From: Mycobacterium sp. ITM-2016-00317
Lineage (GTDB): Bacteria > Actinomycetota > Actinomycetes > Mycobacteriales > Mycobacteriaceae
Reading direction: 5' to 3'
NCBI RefSeq assembly: GCF_002968295.1
Contig: NZ_CP134399.1
Location: 310,001-374,000, forward strand
Length of the DNA stretch: 64,000 bases
The translations under genes and the position numbers were made by a program. The notes under the pieces were generated by a model, which searched no databases, was not told the DNA's origin, and worked only from the letters and a program-made list of their open reading frames with translations. Shown in pieces: positions 48,061 through 58,468 of the stretch. The stretch's first letter is position 1. Each line of letters starts with the position of its first letter.

Positions 48061-50573
48061 TCCCCCACCTCGCACGCCGTGGTCGTCGGCCACGGCATGG
48101 TCGGCCACCGCTTCGTCGAGGCCCTGCGGTCCCGCGACACCGCGAACACCTGGCGGGTGACTGTGCTGGCCGAGGAACGCGACCCGGCCTACGACCGGGT
48201 CGGGCTGACCGGCTACACCGACCATTGGGAGCGGGCCCGGTTGGCGCTGCCGGGCAATGACTACGCCGGCGATCCGCTGGTCGAGGTCCGGCTGGGCTGC
48301 CGGGTGACGGCGATCGACCCGGCGGCGCGGGCGGTGTCGACGGCCGACGGCGCCCGGATCTCCTACGACGCGCTGGTCCTGGCGACCGGCTCGTCCGCGT
48401 TCGTGCCGCCCGTGCCTGGCCACGAACTGCCCGTCTGCCACGTGTACCGCACCCTCGACGACCTGGACGCGATCCGCGCCGACGCGGGCCGCGCGCTGGC
48501 CGCCGCGGGCGCGGACGCCACGGGCGTGGTGATCGGCGGCGGGCTGCTCGGGCTCGAGGCCGCGAATGCGCTGCGCGGGTTCGGGGTGCGCGCGCACGTG
48601 GTCGAGATGGCGCCGCGGCTGATGGCCCAGCAACTCGACGAGGCGGGCGGTGCGCTGCTGGAACGGATGATCACCGAGCTGGGCATCGCCGTGCACACCG
48701 GGGTGGGCACCGAGCGGATCGACCCGACGCCCAGCGGTGCGCAGGTGACCCTCGGCGACGGCCGGACCATCGAGGCCGGGGTGGTGATCTTCGCCGCCGG
48801 TGTGCGCCCGCGCGACGAGCTGGCCCGTGACGCCGGCCTCGCGTTGGCCCCCCGCGGTGGGGTGCTCACCGACACCGCCTGCGCCACAGCCGAACCCGGA
48901 ATCTATGCGATCGGCGAGGTGGCCGCGATCGAGGGTCGCTGCTACGGGCTGGTCGGGCCGGGCTATACCAGCGCCGAGGTGGTGGCCGACCGTCTGCTGG
49001 GCGGGGCCGCTGAGTTCGGCACGGCCGACATGTCGACCAAGCTCAAACTGCTCGGCGTCGACGTCGCCAGCTTCGGCGACGCGATGGGCGCCACGCCGGA
49101 CTGCCTCGAGGTCGTGGTCAACGACGCGGTGAACCGGACCTACGCCAAGCTCGTCCTGTCCGACGACGCCACGACACTGCTCGGCGGCATCCTGGTCGGC
49201 GACGCCTCGGCCTACGGCCTGCTGCGCCCGATGGTCGGCGAACAGCTGCCAGGGGATCCGCTGGCGCTGCTGGCGCCCGCCGGATCAGCCAGCGGCACAG
49301 TGCAACTGGGCGTCGGGGCGCTGCCCGCAGGCGCGCAGATCTGCTCCTGCAACAACGTCACCAAGGGCGAGCTCACCGGCGCGATCGCGGGCGGGTGCCG
49401 CGACGTGCCCGCGCTGAAGGCCTGCACGCAGGCCGGACCTCGTGCGGCTCCTGCGTACCGCTGCTCAAGCAGCTGCTCGAGGCCGAGGGCGTCGAACAGT
49501 CGAAGGCGTTGTGCGAGCACTTCTCCCAGTCGCGCGCCGAACTGTTCGAGATCGTCGGCGCCACCGAGATCCGGACGTTCTCCGGGCTCGTCGCTCGGTT
49601 CGGCTCCGGAAAGGGTTGCGACATCTGCAAACCCGTGGTGGCCTCGATCCTGGCGTCGACGGGCTCGACGCACATCCTCGACGGCGAACAGGCCTCCCTG
49701 CAGGACACCAACGACCACTTCCTGGCCAACATCCAGCGCAACGGCAGCTACTCGGTGGTGCCGCGGGTGCCGGGTGGCGACATCACCCCCGAGCACCTGA
49801 TCCTGATCGGCGAGATCGCACGGGATTTCGGCCTCTACACCAAGATCACCGGAGGCCAGCGCATCGACATGTTCGGTGCCCGGGTCGATCAGCTTCCCGA
49901 CATCTGGCGCCGCCTCGTCGAGGGCGGCATGGAGTCCGGACACGCCTACGGCAAGTCGCTGCGCACGGTGAAGAGCTGCGTGGGCAGCGACTGGTGCCGG
50001 TACGGGCAGCAGGACTCGGTGCAGATGGCGATCGACCTGGAGCTGCGATACCGCGGGTTACGCGCCCCGCAGAAGATCAAGATGGGGGTGTCGGGCTGCG
50101 CTCGGGAATGCGCGGAGGCCCGCGGCAAGGACGTCGGCGTCATCGCTACCGAGACCGGTTGGAACCTCTACGTCGGCGGCAACGGCGGGATGACCCCGCG
50201 GCACGCCGAGCTGCTCGCCGGCGACCTCGACGACGAGACCCTGGTCCGCTACATCGACCGGTTCCTGATGTTCTACCTCCGCACCGCGGATCGGTTGCAG
50301 CGCACCGCGCCCTGGGTGGAGCAGGTCGGCCTGGAGCACCTGCGTGAGGTCGTCTGCGACGACTCGCTGGGTCTGGCCGAGGAGTTCGAGGCGGCGATGG
50401 CCCGCCACGTCGAGGGCTACGCATGTGAGTGGAAGGGCGTGCTGGAGGATCCGGACAAGCTGTCGCGGTTCGTGTCGTTCGTCAACGCCCCCGACGTGCC
50501 CGACCCGACGGTCACGTTCGAGCAGCGTGCCGGGCGGAAGGTGCCGATCGGCATGCCGAAGGTGGGAAGGTAG
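48058..50573 (+). CDS. nirB: Assimilatory nitrite reductase NirB, one frameshift
   Basis: About 839 residues joined. NADH-FAD domain (VVVGHGMVGHRFVEAL, GGGLLGLEAANALRGFG), BFD-like [2Fe-2S] domain (ICSCNNVTKGEL ... SCGSCVPLLKQL), then the siroheme/[4Fe-4S] reductase repeats with CVGSDWCRYGQQDS and GVSGCARECAEA. Reduces nitrite to ammonium with NADH. Near 49437 one base is missing inside CTQAG|TSCGSC, which splits the [2Fe-2S] domain between two frames. Confidence 0.93.
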
Positions 50574-50575
50574 AG

Positions 50576-50935
50576 ATGACGCTGCTCGATGACGCGCCCG
50601 GGCGAACCACGGTCTGGACCACGGCCTGCCGGTATGACTTCCTGATCCCCAACCGCGGCGTCGGCGTGCTGCTGCCAGGGGGCGAGCAGGCCGCGCTGTT
50701 CCGCCTCGACGACGGCAGCCTGCACGCGGTCGGCAACATCGACCCGTTCTCCGGCGCCGCGGTGATGTCGCGCGGCATCGTCGGCGACCGCGCCGGGCGC
50801 GCCACCGTGCAGTCGCCGATCAAGAAGCAGGCGTTCGCACTCGACGACGGCACCTGCCTCGATGATCCTGACCGCGCGCTGCCCGTCTACGAGACGCGGA
50901 TCACCCCGGCCGGCGACGTCCAGATCGCCTGCTGA
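50576..50935 (+). CDS. nirD: Nitrite reductase small subunit NirD
   Basis: 119 residues, Rieske-fold without the cluster ligands, as in NirD (NRGVGVLLPGGEQAALFRL, VGNIDPFSGAAVMSRGIVGD, SPIKKQAFAL). Two bp after nirB, so co-translated. Rv0253 is 118 residues. Confidence 0.93.
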   Translation: MTLLDDAPGRTTVWTTACRYDFLIPNRGVGVLLPGGEQAALFRLDDGSLHAVGNIDPFSGAAVMSRGIVGDRAGRATVQSPIKKQAFALDDGTCLDDPDRALPVYETRITPAGDVQIAC

Positions 50936-50940
50936 ATCCC

Positions 50941-51000
50941 GCCGAAATTGCATTCCACGCGGCCTTTTCGGGATTCGGCCGCGCAGACCGCAATCTCGGC
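50941..51000. repeat. Dispersed inverted-repeat element, copy 3 (right arm degenerate)
   Basis: The left arm GCCGAAATTGCATTCCACGC is identical to copy 2; the right arm (50977-51000) has five mismatches. It sits between the nirD stop and the DosR-like box of the ferredoxin gene. Confidence 0.78.
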
Positions 51001-51008
51001 GTGACCCA

Positions 51009-51055
51009 ACTAGGGACTTTCGGCCCCTGTCCTGCGGGCGCGGGTTTCCTAACCT
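51009..51055 (+). promoter_or_regulatory. DosR-like box and -10 element of the ferredoxin gene
   Basis: ACTAGGGACTTTCGGCCCCT at 51009-51028 keeps the left half (GGGACTTT) of the DosR palindrome TTSGGGACTWWAGTCCCSAA; the right half is weak. TAACCT at 51050-51055 lies 7 nt before ATG 51063, implying a leaderless transcript with the box at about -54 to -35. Confidence 0.6.
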
Positions 51056-51062
51056 CGACGGC

Positions 51063-51416
51063 ATGACCTACGTGATCGGCAGCGCGTGTGTGGACATCGT
51101 CGACAAGTCCTGTGTGCAGGAGTGCCCGGCGGACTGCATCTACGAGGGCGATCGTGCGATGTACATCAACCCGAACGAGTGCGTGGACTGCGGCGCCTGC
51201 CGCATCGCGTGCCGGGTGGACGCCATCTACTACGAGACCGACCTGCCCGACGAGGAGATGGCCTTCCTCGAGGACAACGCCGCGTTCTTCGCGCTGACGC
51301 TGCCGGGGCGTGACGCGCCGCTGGGCGATCCCGGCGGCGCGTCCAAGCTCGGCCGGGTCGGCGCCGACACCCCGCTGGTCGCGGCGCTGCCGCCGTCGAC
51401 CACGCCGCACCCCTGA
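51063..51416 (+). CDS. fdxA: 7Fe ferredoxin, FdxA-like
   Basis: 117 residues. MTYVIGSACVDIVDKSCVQECPADCIYEG supplies the [3Fe-4S] set and NECVDCGACRIACRVDAIYYE the [4Fe-4S] set (shown in part), with the long C-terminal tail of actinobacterial FdxA (NAAFFALTLPGR, ADTPLVAALP). FdxA belongs to the DosR dormancy regulon in M. tuberculosis, which fits the box upstream. Its last 187 bp overlap the convergent sirohydrochlorin-chelatase frame. Confidence 0.9.
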   Translation: MTYVIGSACVDIVDKSCVQECPADCIYEGDRAMYINPNECVDCGACRIACRVDAIYYETDLPDEEMAFLEDNAAFFALTLPGRDAPLGDPGGASKLGRVGADTPLVAALPPSTTPHP

Positions 51417-52087
51417 GTGTCGAACCCGGCCCGCTGGAACCGGTTGGCGATCAACCGCGTCACCCCGGGGTGAGTGCCCAGCGGTTCGGTCACCACGTCG
51501 GCGCCGGCGGCGCGCAGCCGGTCCTGGAAAAGCCCGTCCGACAACAGGTATGACGCAACCACCACCCGCCTGCCGGTGTGGCGCGCCGCGGCGACCGCGT
51601 CGGTGATGCGGGGTCCCCCGGTCGCGGCGAACGCCAGTTCCACCCGGGTGCCCAGCGTCGCCGACAGCCACGTCGCGGTGGTGTGCAGATCGCGCATCGC
51701 CCCCGGATCGGACGTGCCCGCCGCCGCCAGGATCACAGAATCATCAGGGTGCCAACCGGATTCGACGAGCCGGTCCACCACCACCCGGATCAGCGCCGGA
51801 TCGGGTCCCAACGCCCGGGTGACGACGACGTCGTCGTGACCGCCGGCCGCGACGTGGGCGGGGATGTCGACGCGGACGTGGTAGCCGCACGCCAGGAACG
51901 CCGGCACCAGCACGGTCGGCTGCCCGGGCGTGGCGGCGAGCACCTCGGCCGGGGTCGGGCCGAGGACGTCGACGAACGCGACCCGCACCGGCCGCTGCAG
52001 CGTCGCCGCCACCTGTGCGGCCAGGTCGGCGATCAGCGCCACCCCGCTCTGCTTGCGGGTGCCGTGGGCGACCAGCACCAGGTTCAC
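51230..52087 (-). CDS. CbiX/SirB-like sirohydrochlorin ferrochelatase, Rv0259c-like
   Basis: 285 residues from GTG 52087. The N-terminal half has VLVAHGTRKQSG with the metal-ligand His and PAFLACGYHVRVDIP with the second His; the C-terminal half repeats the fold (VILAAAGTSDPGA, ASYLLSDGLF). Inserts Fe2+ into sirohydrochlorin to make siroheme, the cofactor of NirB. Homologues end near GVTRLIANRFQRAG; here about 60 low-complexity residues follow, read antisense through the ferredoxin gene, so the native stop may have been lost. Start overlaps the previous gene's stop by 4 bp. Confidence 0.85.
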   Translation of the reverse strand: MNLVLVAHGTRKQSGVALIADLAAQVAATLQRPVRVAFVDVLGPTPAEVLAATPGQPTVLVPAFLACGYHVRVDIPAHVAAGGHDDVVVTRALGPDPALIRVVVDRLVESGWHPDDSVILAAAGTSDPGAMRDLHTTATWLSATLGTRVELAFAATGGPRITDAVAAARHTGRRVVVASYLLSDGLFQDRLRAAGADVVTEPLGTHPGVTRLIANRFQRAGFDTQGCGVVDGGSAATSGVSAPTRPSLDAPPGSPSGASRPGSVSAKNAALSSRKAISSSGRSVS

Positions 52088-53241
52088 GACGCGAACGCCT
52101 CGTCGACGGGAAGCCGGTAGCCGCGCTTGACCACGGTGGACACCATCTTCTTGTCGCCCAGCGCGGTACGCAGCCGCAGCACGGCCGTCTCGACGGCGTG
52201 GGTGTCGGTGCCGCTGCCCGGCAGTGCCCGCAGCAGGTCGGTGCGCGAGACCACCGCACCCGGCCGCAGCGACAGCGCGCGGATGGTGGCCATCGCCGCC
52301 GGCGACAGTGCCCTGACCGTGCCGTCGACCAGCACGCAGGTGCCGCGGATCTCCAGCAGGTGCCCGGCCACCCGCACGGTGCGCGCCTGCAGCAGCGGAA
52401 GTTCGTCGGTGATGTGACGGGCCAACGCGCCCAACCGCATCCGCTCCGGCGCCGACGTCGGCACCCCGAGCCGCACCAGCGGTCGCGCGGTGACGGGGCC
52501 GACGCACATCGCGTGCACGCCGGTGCGCAGCGCCGAGAGCACCTCGGCCTCCAGGCCCATCTCGGTGGCGCGCAACAACACCGACGCCACCGCCGGGGCC
52601 GAGGTGAAGCTGACCGCGTCGAACTTCTGCTCGGCGATGCCGGCCACCAGCTGGTCGAAGTCGCCGTCGCGCGGCGCCGGATGCCAGCGGTACACCCGGA
52701 TCGGCACCACTTCGGCGCCTGCGGCGCGCAGCTCGTCGAGGAACTCCGGGAACGGGTCCCATTCGGCGGTGGCGCCGTGCAGCTGCACCGCGATCCGGGT
52801 GCCGGCGATACCGCCCTCGACCAGGTAGTGCAGCAGCTCGCGGGAGGACTCCGATTCCGGTGACCACTCCTCGGGCAGCCCGGCGGCGCGCAGTGCGCCG
52901 GTGGCCTTGGGGCCGCGGGACACGATCCGGGCCTTGCTCAGCGCTGTCGTCAGCTCGGTGGCCATGCCCCAGCCGTCGGCGGCGGCGATCCAGCCGCGCA
53001 GGCCGATGCCGGTGGTGGCGATCACGATGTCGGGCGGTGTCTCGATCAGCGCGCGGGTGTGCTGACGCAGTTCGTCGTCGTCGGGCAGCGGCACCATGTC
53101 GATCGCGGCGGCGCTGGTGACCGTCGCCCCGCGGCGCCGCAGTAGCGCACTCAACTCGTCGGCGCGCCGTGCGGAGGTGACCGCAACGCGGAAGCCGGTG
53201 AGCGGCGCCCAGTCCGGCTGACTCATGCCCGGCTCACTCAT
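52084..53241 (-). CDS. Uroporphyrinogen-III synthase fused to a winged-helix DNA-binding domain, Rv0260c-like
   Basis: 385 residues from ATG 53241 (TTG 53247 and ATG 53226 are alternatives). Residues about 15-265 form a HemD fold (FRVAVTSARRADELSALL, VSFTSAPAVASVL). Residues about 300-380 form an OmpR-type winged helix (LSPAAMATIRALSLRPGAVV, HAVETAVLRLRTALG, VVKRGYRLPV). This fusion is known for Rv0260c. It would make the tetrapyrrole precursor and may regulate transcription, possibly of nirBD; it is coupled to the chelatase gene. Confidence 0.88.
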   Translation of the reverse strand: MSEPGMSQPDWAPLTGFRVAVTSARRADELSALLRRRGATVTSAAAIDMVPLPDDDELRQHTRALIETPPDIVIATTGIGLRGWIAAADGWGMATELTTALSKARIVSRGPKATGALRAAGLPEEWSPESESSRELLHYLVEGGIAGTRIAVQLHGATAEWDPFPEFLDELRAAGAEVVPIRVYRWHPAPRDGDFDQLVAGIAEQKFDAVSFTSAPAVASVLLRATEMGLEAEVLSALRTGVHAMCVGPVTARPLVRLGVPTSAPERMRLGALARHITDELPLLQARTVRVAGHLLEIRGTCVLVDGTVRALSPAAMATIRALSLRPGAVVSRTDLLRALPGSGTDTHAVETAVLRLRTALGDKKMVSTVVKRGYRLPVDEAFAS

Positions 53242-53367
53242 GTCCAATGTCTATGCAGGTGGTGTTTCGGCCGGATTAACCGGCTGTTGCGCAATGGTGT
53301 CGCGCCCGCTCGTGGGATGAAATTCCGTTCACCGCCGGTCGGGTGCCGCTGTGAGGTCGGCCGGACG

Positions 53368-53943
<576 letters not shown>

Positions 53944-54840
53944 TCAGTCCCGCGACGGGCGCCGGGGCCGGGACCAGTGCAGTCGCACGGTCTGCCCGGG
54001 GCGCGCCTGGGCGATCTTGTCGATGTCGGTGTCGGTGACGACACCGATCACCGGGTAGCCGCCGGTGACGGGGTGGTCGGGGCCGAGGATCACCGGGAAG
54101 CCGTTGGGCGGGACCTGGATGGCGCCGCGGGTGGCGCCCTCGCTGGGCAGCTGACGGTCCGGCCACCGGTACTCCAGCGGCATGCCGACCAGCCGGATGC
54201 CGACCCGGTCGCTGCGGTTGGTCACCTGCCAGTTGGTGCGGACCAGCACGTCGGGGTCGACGAACCAGTCGTCGCGCGGGCCCGGCACCACCCGCAGCTC
54301 GAGGACGTCGCCGGCGATCGCCGCGACGGGGGCCTGCTCGAGTTCGGGGAAGTCGTCGGTGTGCGCCCCGACCTTCAGCGTGTCGCCGCGGCGCAGCGGC
54401 ACCGGGCCGATCGTCGACATCACGTCGTAGCTGCGGGAGCCGAGCACGGGTTCGACGTCGATGCCGCCGCGGACCGCCAGATAGGAGCGCAGGCCGGTGC
54501 GCGGGGCGGCCAGCGAGATCACCTCGCCGTCGTGGACGTAGTGAATGCTGTTGGAGCCGAACGGGACTCCGTTGGCGGCCGGGTCGGTGTCGGCTCCGGT
54601 GACCGCGATCGCGACGCCTTCGCCGTTGCCGCCGTGCACTCGGGCGGTGAACCCGCCCATCGTCACCTCGACCGTCGCGCGGTCGTCGGGGTTGGCCACC
54701 AGCCGGTTGGCCAGCGTGTGCGCGCGCCGGTCCGCCGCGCCCGAGCGGGTGACGCCCAGGTGGGACATGCCGGGCCTGCCGAGGTCCTCGACGAGCGCGA
54801 GCGGGCCCGGCTGCAGGATCTCCAGGGTCACCGCGCTCAT
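53944..54840 (-). CDS. pxpC: 5-oxoprolinase subunit PxpC (KipA-like)
   Basis: 298 residues. Biotin-dependent-carboxylase-like domain family: [52 protein letters not shown]. Works with PxpB (and PxpA) to hydrolyse 5-oxoproline to glutamate. ATG overlaps the pxpB stop (ATGA). PxpA is not in the window. Confidence 0.9.
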   Translation of the reverse strand: MSAVTLEILQPGPLALVEDLGRPGMSHLGVTRSGAADRRAHTLANRLVANPDDRATVEVTMGGFTARVHGGNGEGVAIAVTGADTDPAANGVPFGSNSIHYVHDGEVISLAAPRTGLRSYLAVRGGIDVEPVLGSRSYDVMSTIGPVPLRRGDTLKVGAHTDDFPELEQAPVAAIAGDVLELRVVPGPRDDWFVDPDVLVRTNWQVTNRSDRVGIRLVGMPLEYRWPDRQLPSEGATRGAIQVPPNGFPVILGPDHPVTGGYPVIGVVTDTDIDKIAQARPGQTVRLHWSRPRRPSRD

Positions 54841-55508
54841 GAAACCGCCTCGAACCGCACCCACATCCCCGGCGTGAGCAGCGCGGGGTTCTCCCGGTCG
54901 ACGTCCCACAGCACCGCGGAGGTGCGGCCGATCAGCTGCCAGCCGCCGGGGGATTCCCGGGGGTAGACGCCGCTGAACTCGCCGGCGAGCCCGACCGAGC
55001 CGACCGGCACCTTGGTGCGCGGTTCCGCCCGGCGGGGCACCGCGAGCCGTTCGTCGCCGCCCACCAGGTAGGCGAAACCGGGGGCGAAGCCGCTGAAGCC
55101 GACCCGCCACAGCCGCCCGGTGTGCGCCGCGACGACCTCGTCGCGGCTCAGCCCGGTCAGCCGGGCCACTTCGTCGAGATCTTCACCGTCGTAGACGACG
55201 TCGACGACGACGTCGGGGGTGTCCGGTGGCTCCGCCTCGGCCAGCGCCTGGTCGCTGGGCTGCACCGCGGCCAGCCGTTGCCGGGTGGGCGCCTGGTACC
55301 GGCCGCCTGCCAGCTTCACCAGCACTGTCCGCGCGGCGGGGACGACGTCCTCCACCCCCGGCAGCTCGGCCGCCCGGATGGCGTCGGTCCATGCCAGAAC
55401 CTCTGCGCTGCCGTCGAACTCAAGTAGCAGTGCCCGGTCGCCGTAGTCCAGAATTCGGTGTGCGCCGTCGCTGCGCACGGTGTCTGTCGCATCCGCAGTC
55501 ACGCTCAT
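54837..55508 (-). CDS. pxpB: 5-oxoprolinase subunit PxpB (KipI-like)
   Basis: 223 residues. Motifs: [30 protein letters not shown], and VPAGSVGLAG-like [17 protein letters not shown]. Partner of PxpC, immediately upstream of it with a 4-bp overlap. Rv0264c equivalent. Confidence 0.9.
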   Translation of the reverse strand: MSVTADATDTVRSDGAHRILDYGDRALLLEFDGSAEVLAWTDAIRAAELPGVEDVVPAARTVLVKLAGGRYQAPTRQRLAAVQPSDQALAEAEPPDTPDVVVDVVYDGEDLDEVARLTGLSRDEVVAAHTGRLWRVGFSGFAPGFAYLVGGDERLAVPRRAEPRTKVPVGSVGLAGEFSGVYPRESPGGWQLIGRTSAVLWDVDRENPALLTPGMWVRFEAVS

Positions 55509-55616
55509 ACGCCAACGTTACCGTCGAGTAGGTTCTGCGAAACCCGCTCGGCGAAGCTCTCTGAACCTTGCCAGAGCGTCCTTACCGAAGACTCAAGATC
55601 GGCGACCAAGATCGTC

Positions 55617-55677
55617 GGCGAAATTGCATTCCACGCGCTCCCTACTCGGACTTTCGCGCGTGGAACGCAATTTCGGC
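55617..55677. repeat. Dispersed inverted-repeat element, copy 4
   Basis: Arms 55617-55637 and 55657-55677 are complementary with two mismatches and share the core of copies 1-3. It lies in the 181-bp gap between pxpB and the queuosine-precursor transporter. Confidence 0.82.
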
Positions 55678-55689
55678 AACGGAACCGGG

Positions 55690-56373
55690 TCAGGCGCTCA
55701 GCGGTTGGTAGGTCGGCTCGCGGCGTTTGATGAACGCGATCGCCCGGTAGGTCACCGGCAGGAGCGCGACCTCGACCAGGGTTTTGTACAGCCAGCCCTG
55801 CGCGGTGTAGGTCAGGAAGTCGCTGAACGACGTGATGCCGATGACGCTCGCGGCGATCGCGCAGAACACCACGGTGTCGCCGAGCTGCCCGACGAACGTC
55901 GACCCGACCAGCCGCGCCCACAGGTGCTTCTCCTTGGTGCGCTCCTTGATCTGCACCAGGGACCACGCGTTCAGGGTCTGGCCGACCAGGAAGCCGGCCA
56001 GCCCGGCGACGATCAGGCCGGTGTAGGCGTGCACGACGTTCTCGAAGTGCTCCTGATTGGGATAGAAGTCGGCGGCGGGAAGATAGATGGTGGCCCAGAA
56101 CGCCAGGGCAGCAAGGGCGTTCATCGCAAAGCCGGTGTAGATGGCACGCCGCGCGGCCTTGAACCCGTACACCTCGGACAGCACGTCGCCGATCACGTAG
56201 GTCAGCGGGAACACGATGAAGCCGCCGTCGGTGATGATCGGGCCGAACTCCACACCCTTGGTGGCCGTGACGTTGGAGATGATCACCAGCGCGGTGAACA
56301 CCGCGACCAGCACCGGGTAGTAGGCGGACCCGACGCGGGCGAACGAGGCGTGCTGGTCGGCGGGGTCTGTCAC
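55690..56373 (-). CDS. Queuosine precursor transporter, YhhQ/VUT family
   Basis: 227 residues, about six helices: VLVAVFTALVIISNVTATKG, FPLTYVIGDVLSEVYGF, GLAGFLVGQTLN, GSTFVGQLGDTVVFCAIA. The ISN and GD-x-x-SEVYG motifs are those of the energy-independent preQ0/preQ1 importers. GTG 56373 start. Its stop is 13 bp after the repeat element. Confidence 0.9.
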   Translation of the reverse strand: MTDPADQHASFARVGSAYYPVLVAVFTALVIISNVTATKGVEFGPIITDGGFIVFPLTYVIGDVLSEVYGFKAARRAIYTGFAMNALAALAFWATIYLPAADFYPNQEHFENVVHAYTGLIVAGLAGFLVGQTLNAWSLVQIKERTKEKHLWARLVGSTFVGQLGDTVVFCAIAASVIGITSFSDFLTYTAQGWLYKTLVEVALLPVTYRAIAFIKRREPTYQPLSA

Positions 56374-56385
56374 AGGCCAATTAGA

Positions 56386-57333
56386 TCAGCCGAGCGCGCC
56401 CGCCAGCATCGGCGGCAATCGGTCGGCAAGGACCGGATACGACAGTGTGGACGCGTAGGCGACCGCACCCGCGAGCTCCTTGCCGGTGAACACGTGGCGT
56501 CTGGCAGGCAGCGCGGCGATCGCCGGGTCGGCCAGCAGCGCGGCCTGCTCCTGGTCGCTCTCGGTGGTCCAGATCAGCACGTCGGCCGCGCCGAGCACGT
56601 CGGCGATCTGATCCCGCGGGATCGACGCGTCGGTCTCCACCACCGTCAGCCCCATCCGGGTCAGGAACTCGCTGCGCCACGCGGGGCGGCTGACCGGCAC
56701 GCCGTCGCGGACCAGCGCACCGCCGAGCAGCAGCGCCTTCTTGCCGGAGAACTGCGGGTGGCTGTCCTTGACGGCGTCGAACGCGGCGTCCACGCCGGCG
56801 ATCAGGTTGCTCATGTCGTCGTGCCGGAACACCGCCTGCCCGATGGCGCCCGCGCGGTCGCGCCACGGCTCGAAGAACGCCTGGCTACCGGACTGGGGGA
56901 TGGTCGGTGCGATCGCCGAGAGCTGGTTGTAGGTCTCCTGGTCCAGGCCGGCGTCGGTGGCGACGATCAGGTCGGGGGTCAGCCCCGCGATCTGCTCGAT
57001 CTGCACGCCGTCGGCCAGCGACAGCACCACAGGCTGCGCGTCGCCCAGTTGCTGCCGGGCCCACGGCCACACGCCGAACGGTTCGGCGCCGAACCAGTCG
57101 GTCACCGCGATCGGCACGACGCCCAGCGCCAGCAGGTCGTCGGCGTCGGTCAGGCCGGCGCTGACCACCCGGGTCGGTGGGGCGGGGATCCGGGTCTCGC
57201 CGAACGCGTGCCGGACGGTCACCGAGCCGTCGGAGGCGACCGTGCCGGGTTTCTCGGAGCCGCAGGCGGTCAGCAGCGCCGCAGCGCCGGCTGTCATCGT
57301 CAGGAACCGGCGGCGGGACGCCAACGTGGGCAC
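56386..57333 (-). CDS. fecB2: FecB2-like iron-siderophore substrate-binding lipoprotein
   Basis: 315 residues. N terminus SRRRFLTMTAGAAALLTACGS combines a twin-Arg signal and lipobox LTAC (shown in part). The mature part is a type III periplasmic binding fold (VVSAGLTDADDLLALGVVPIAV, GLTPDLIVATDAGL, LGAADVLIWTTES). Rv0265c equivalent; binds a ferric siderophore or heme. No permease or ATPase genes adjoin. Confidence 0.88.
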   Translation of the reverse strand: MPTLASRRRFLTMTAGAAALLTACGSEKPGTVASDGSVTVRHAFGETRIPAPPTRVVSAGLTDADDLLALGVVPIAVTDWFGAEPFGVWPWARQQLGDAQPVVLSLADGVQIEQIAGLTPDLIVATDAGLDQETYNQLSAIAPTIPQSGSQAFFEPWRDRAGAIGQAVFRHDDMSNLIAGVDAAFDAVKDSHPQFSGKKALLLGGALVRDGVPVSRPAWRSEFLTRMGLTVVETDASIPRDQIADVLGAADVLIWTTESDQEQAALLADPAIAALPARRHVFTGKELAGAVAYASTLSYPVLADRLPPMLAGALG

Positions 57334-57346
57334 CCGGTCACCTTAA

Positions 57347-58468
57347 CTAGCCGAGCTGGAAGTTCCCGAACAACACGAGCGCCAGGCCGAGCGCGACCAC
57401 GATGTTGACCACGGTGGCCGAGGCGAACAGCGCGACCGGCCGCCAGCCGGCCTCACGCAGGCCCTTCAGGGAGAACTCCAGGCCGATCGCGACGAACGCG
57501 AAGATCAGGAACCAGGTGCGCAGGTCGTTGACGGTGGTGATGGTCGACTTGTCGCCGCCGTTGGCCAGGTACAGGGTGCCGATGATCGATGCGGCGATGA
57601 AGCCGAGCACGAACTTCGGGAACCGCTGCCAGAACTCGCCCAGCGACGGCCGGGCCTGGGCGCCGGGTTTCCGTTCCACCTTCAGCGCGAAGTACGCGGT
57701 CAGCGCGATCGCGACGATGCCGATCAGCGCGTTCTGGGTGGTCTTGACGATGGTGGCGATCTGCAGAGCGTCCTCACCGGCCAGCGCGCCTGCCGCCGCG
57801 ACCGCGGCGGTGGTGTCGATGTTGCCGCCGATCCACGCGCCTGCGACCGCGTCGGGCAGCCCGAACAGCCGGGCCAGCCACGGCAGCAGGAAGATCGACG
57901 GCAGCGCGAACACGATGACCAGCGATGCCGCGTAGGCCAGTTGCTCGCGTTTGGCCTGCACGGCTCCGGCCGCCGCGATCGCCGCGCTGACCCCGCAGAT
58001 CGACACCGCCGAGGCCAGCAGCGCACGCAGCTTGTCGTCGAGGCCGAGCCGTCCGCCCAGCCACCAGGTGAACCCGAACACGACGGTGATCAGCAGCAGC
58101 GCCTGGACGATCGCGGGTGCGGCAGCGGTGACCAGCAGTTTGAGGTTGATCGACGCGCCGAGTAGCACCAGGCCGGTCTTGATGAAGAACTCGGTGCGGA
58201 AGCCCGCCGACAGCGCGTCGCGCAACGCCAGCCGCGACAGCACGGCGTTGCCGATCAGGCCCAGCGCGATGGCGTAGACCGGGAACTCGATCGATTTGGC
58301 GAGGCCTTCGAACGCGGTCCCGTCGGCCCACTGCGGTACCTGCTGCTCCAGGAACCGGGTCGCGCCGCCCAGGATCAGGACGGCGAGCACACCGGCCACG
58401 GCGTACCAGATGCCGGCCGACCGGACGTCGCGTTCCTGGTCGGGCGCCTGGGTGGTGTCCTCGGTCAC
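57347..58468 (-). CDS. YeiH/UPF0324 family putative sulfate-type exporter
   Basis: 373 residues, about ten helices. Motifs: FFIKTGLVLLGASINLKLL, SAVSICGVSAAIAAAGAV, GAWIGGNIDTTAAVAAAG and LIFAFVAIGLEFSLKGLREAGWRP. Family members are called sulfate exporters, with weak experimental support. GTG 58468 overlaps the stop of the 40-residue gene upstream (GTGA). Confidence 0.88.
   Translation of the reverse strand: MTEDTTQAPDQERDVRSAGIWYAVAGVLAVLILGGATRFLEQQVPQWADGTAFEGLAKSIEFPVYAIALGLIGNAVLSRLALRDALSAGFRTEFFIKTGLVLLGASINLKLLVTAAAPAIVQALLLITVVFGFTWWLGGRLGLDDKLRALLASAVSICGVSAAIAAAGAVQAKREQLAYAASLVIVFALPSIFLLPWLARLFGLPDAVAGAWIGGNIDTTAAVAAAGALAGEDALQIATIVKTTQNALIGIVAIALTAYFALKVERKPGAQARPSLGEFWQRFPKFVLGFIAASIIGTLYLANGGDKSTITTVNDLRTWFLIFAFVAIGLEFSLKGLREAGWRPVALFASATVVNIVVALGLALVLFGNFQLG

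Noticed and set aside
53310..53335. CGTGGGATGAAATTCCGTTC as a fifth copy of the inverted-repeat element
   Set aside because: Only a loose half-match and no second arm within 100 bp.
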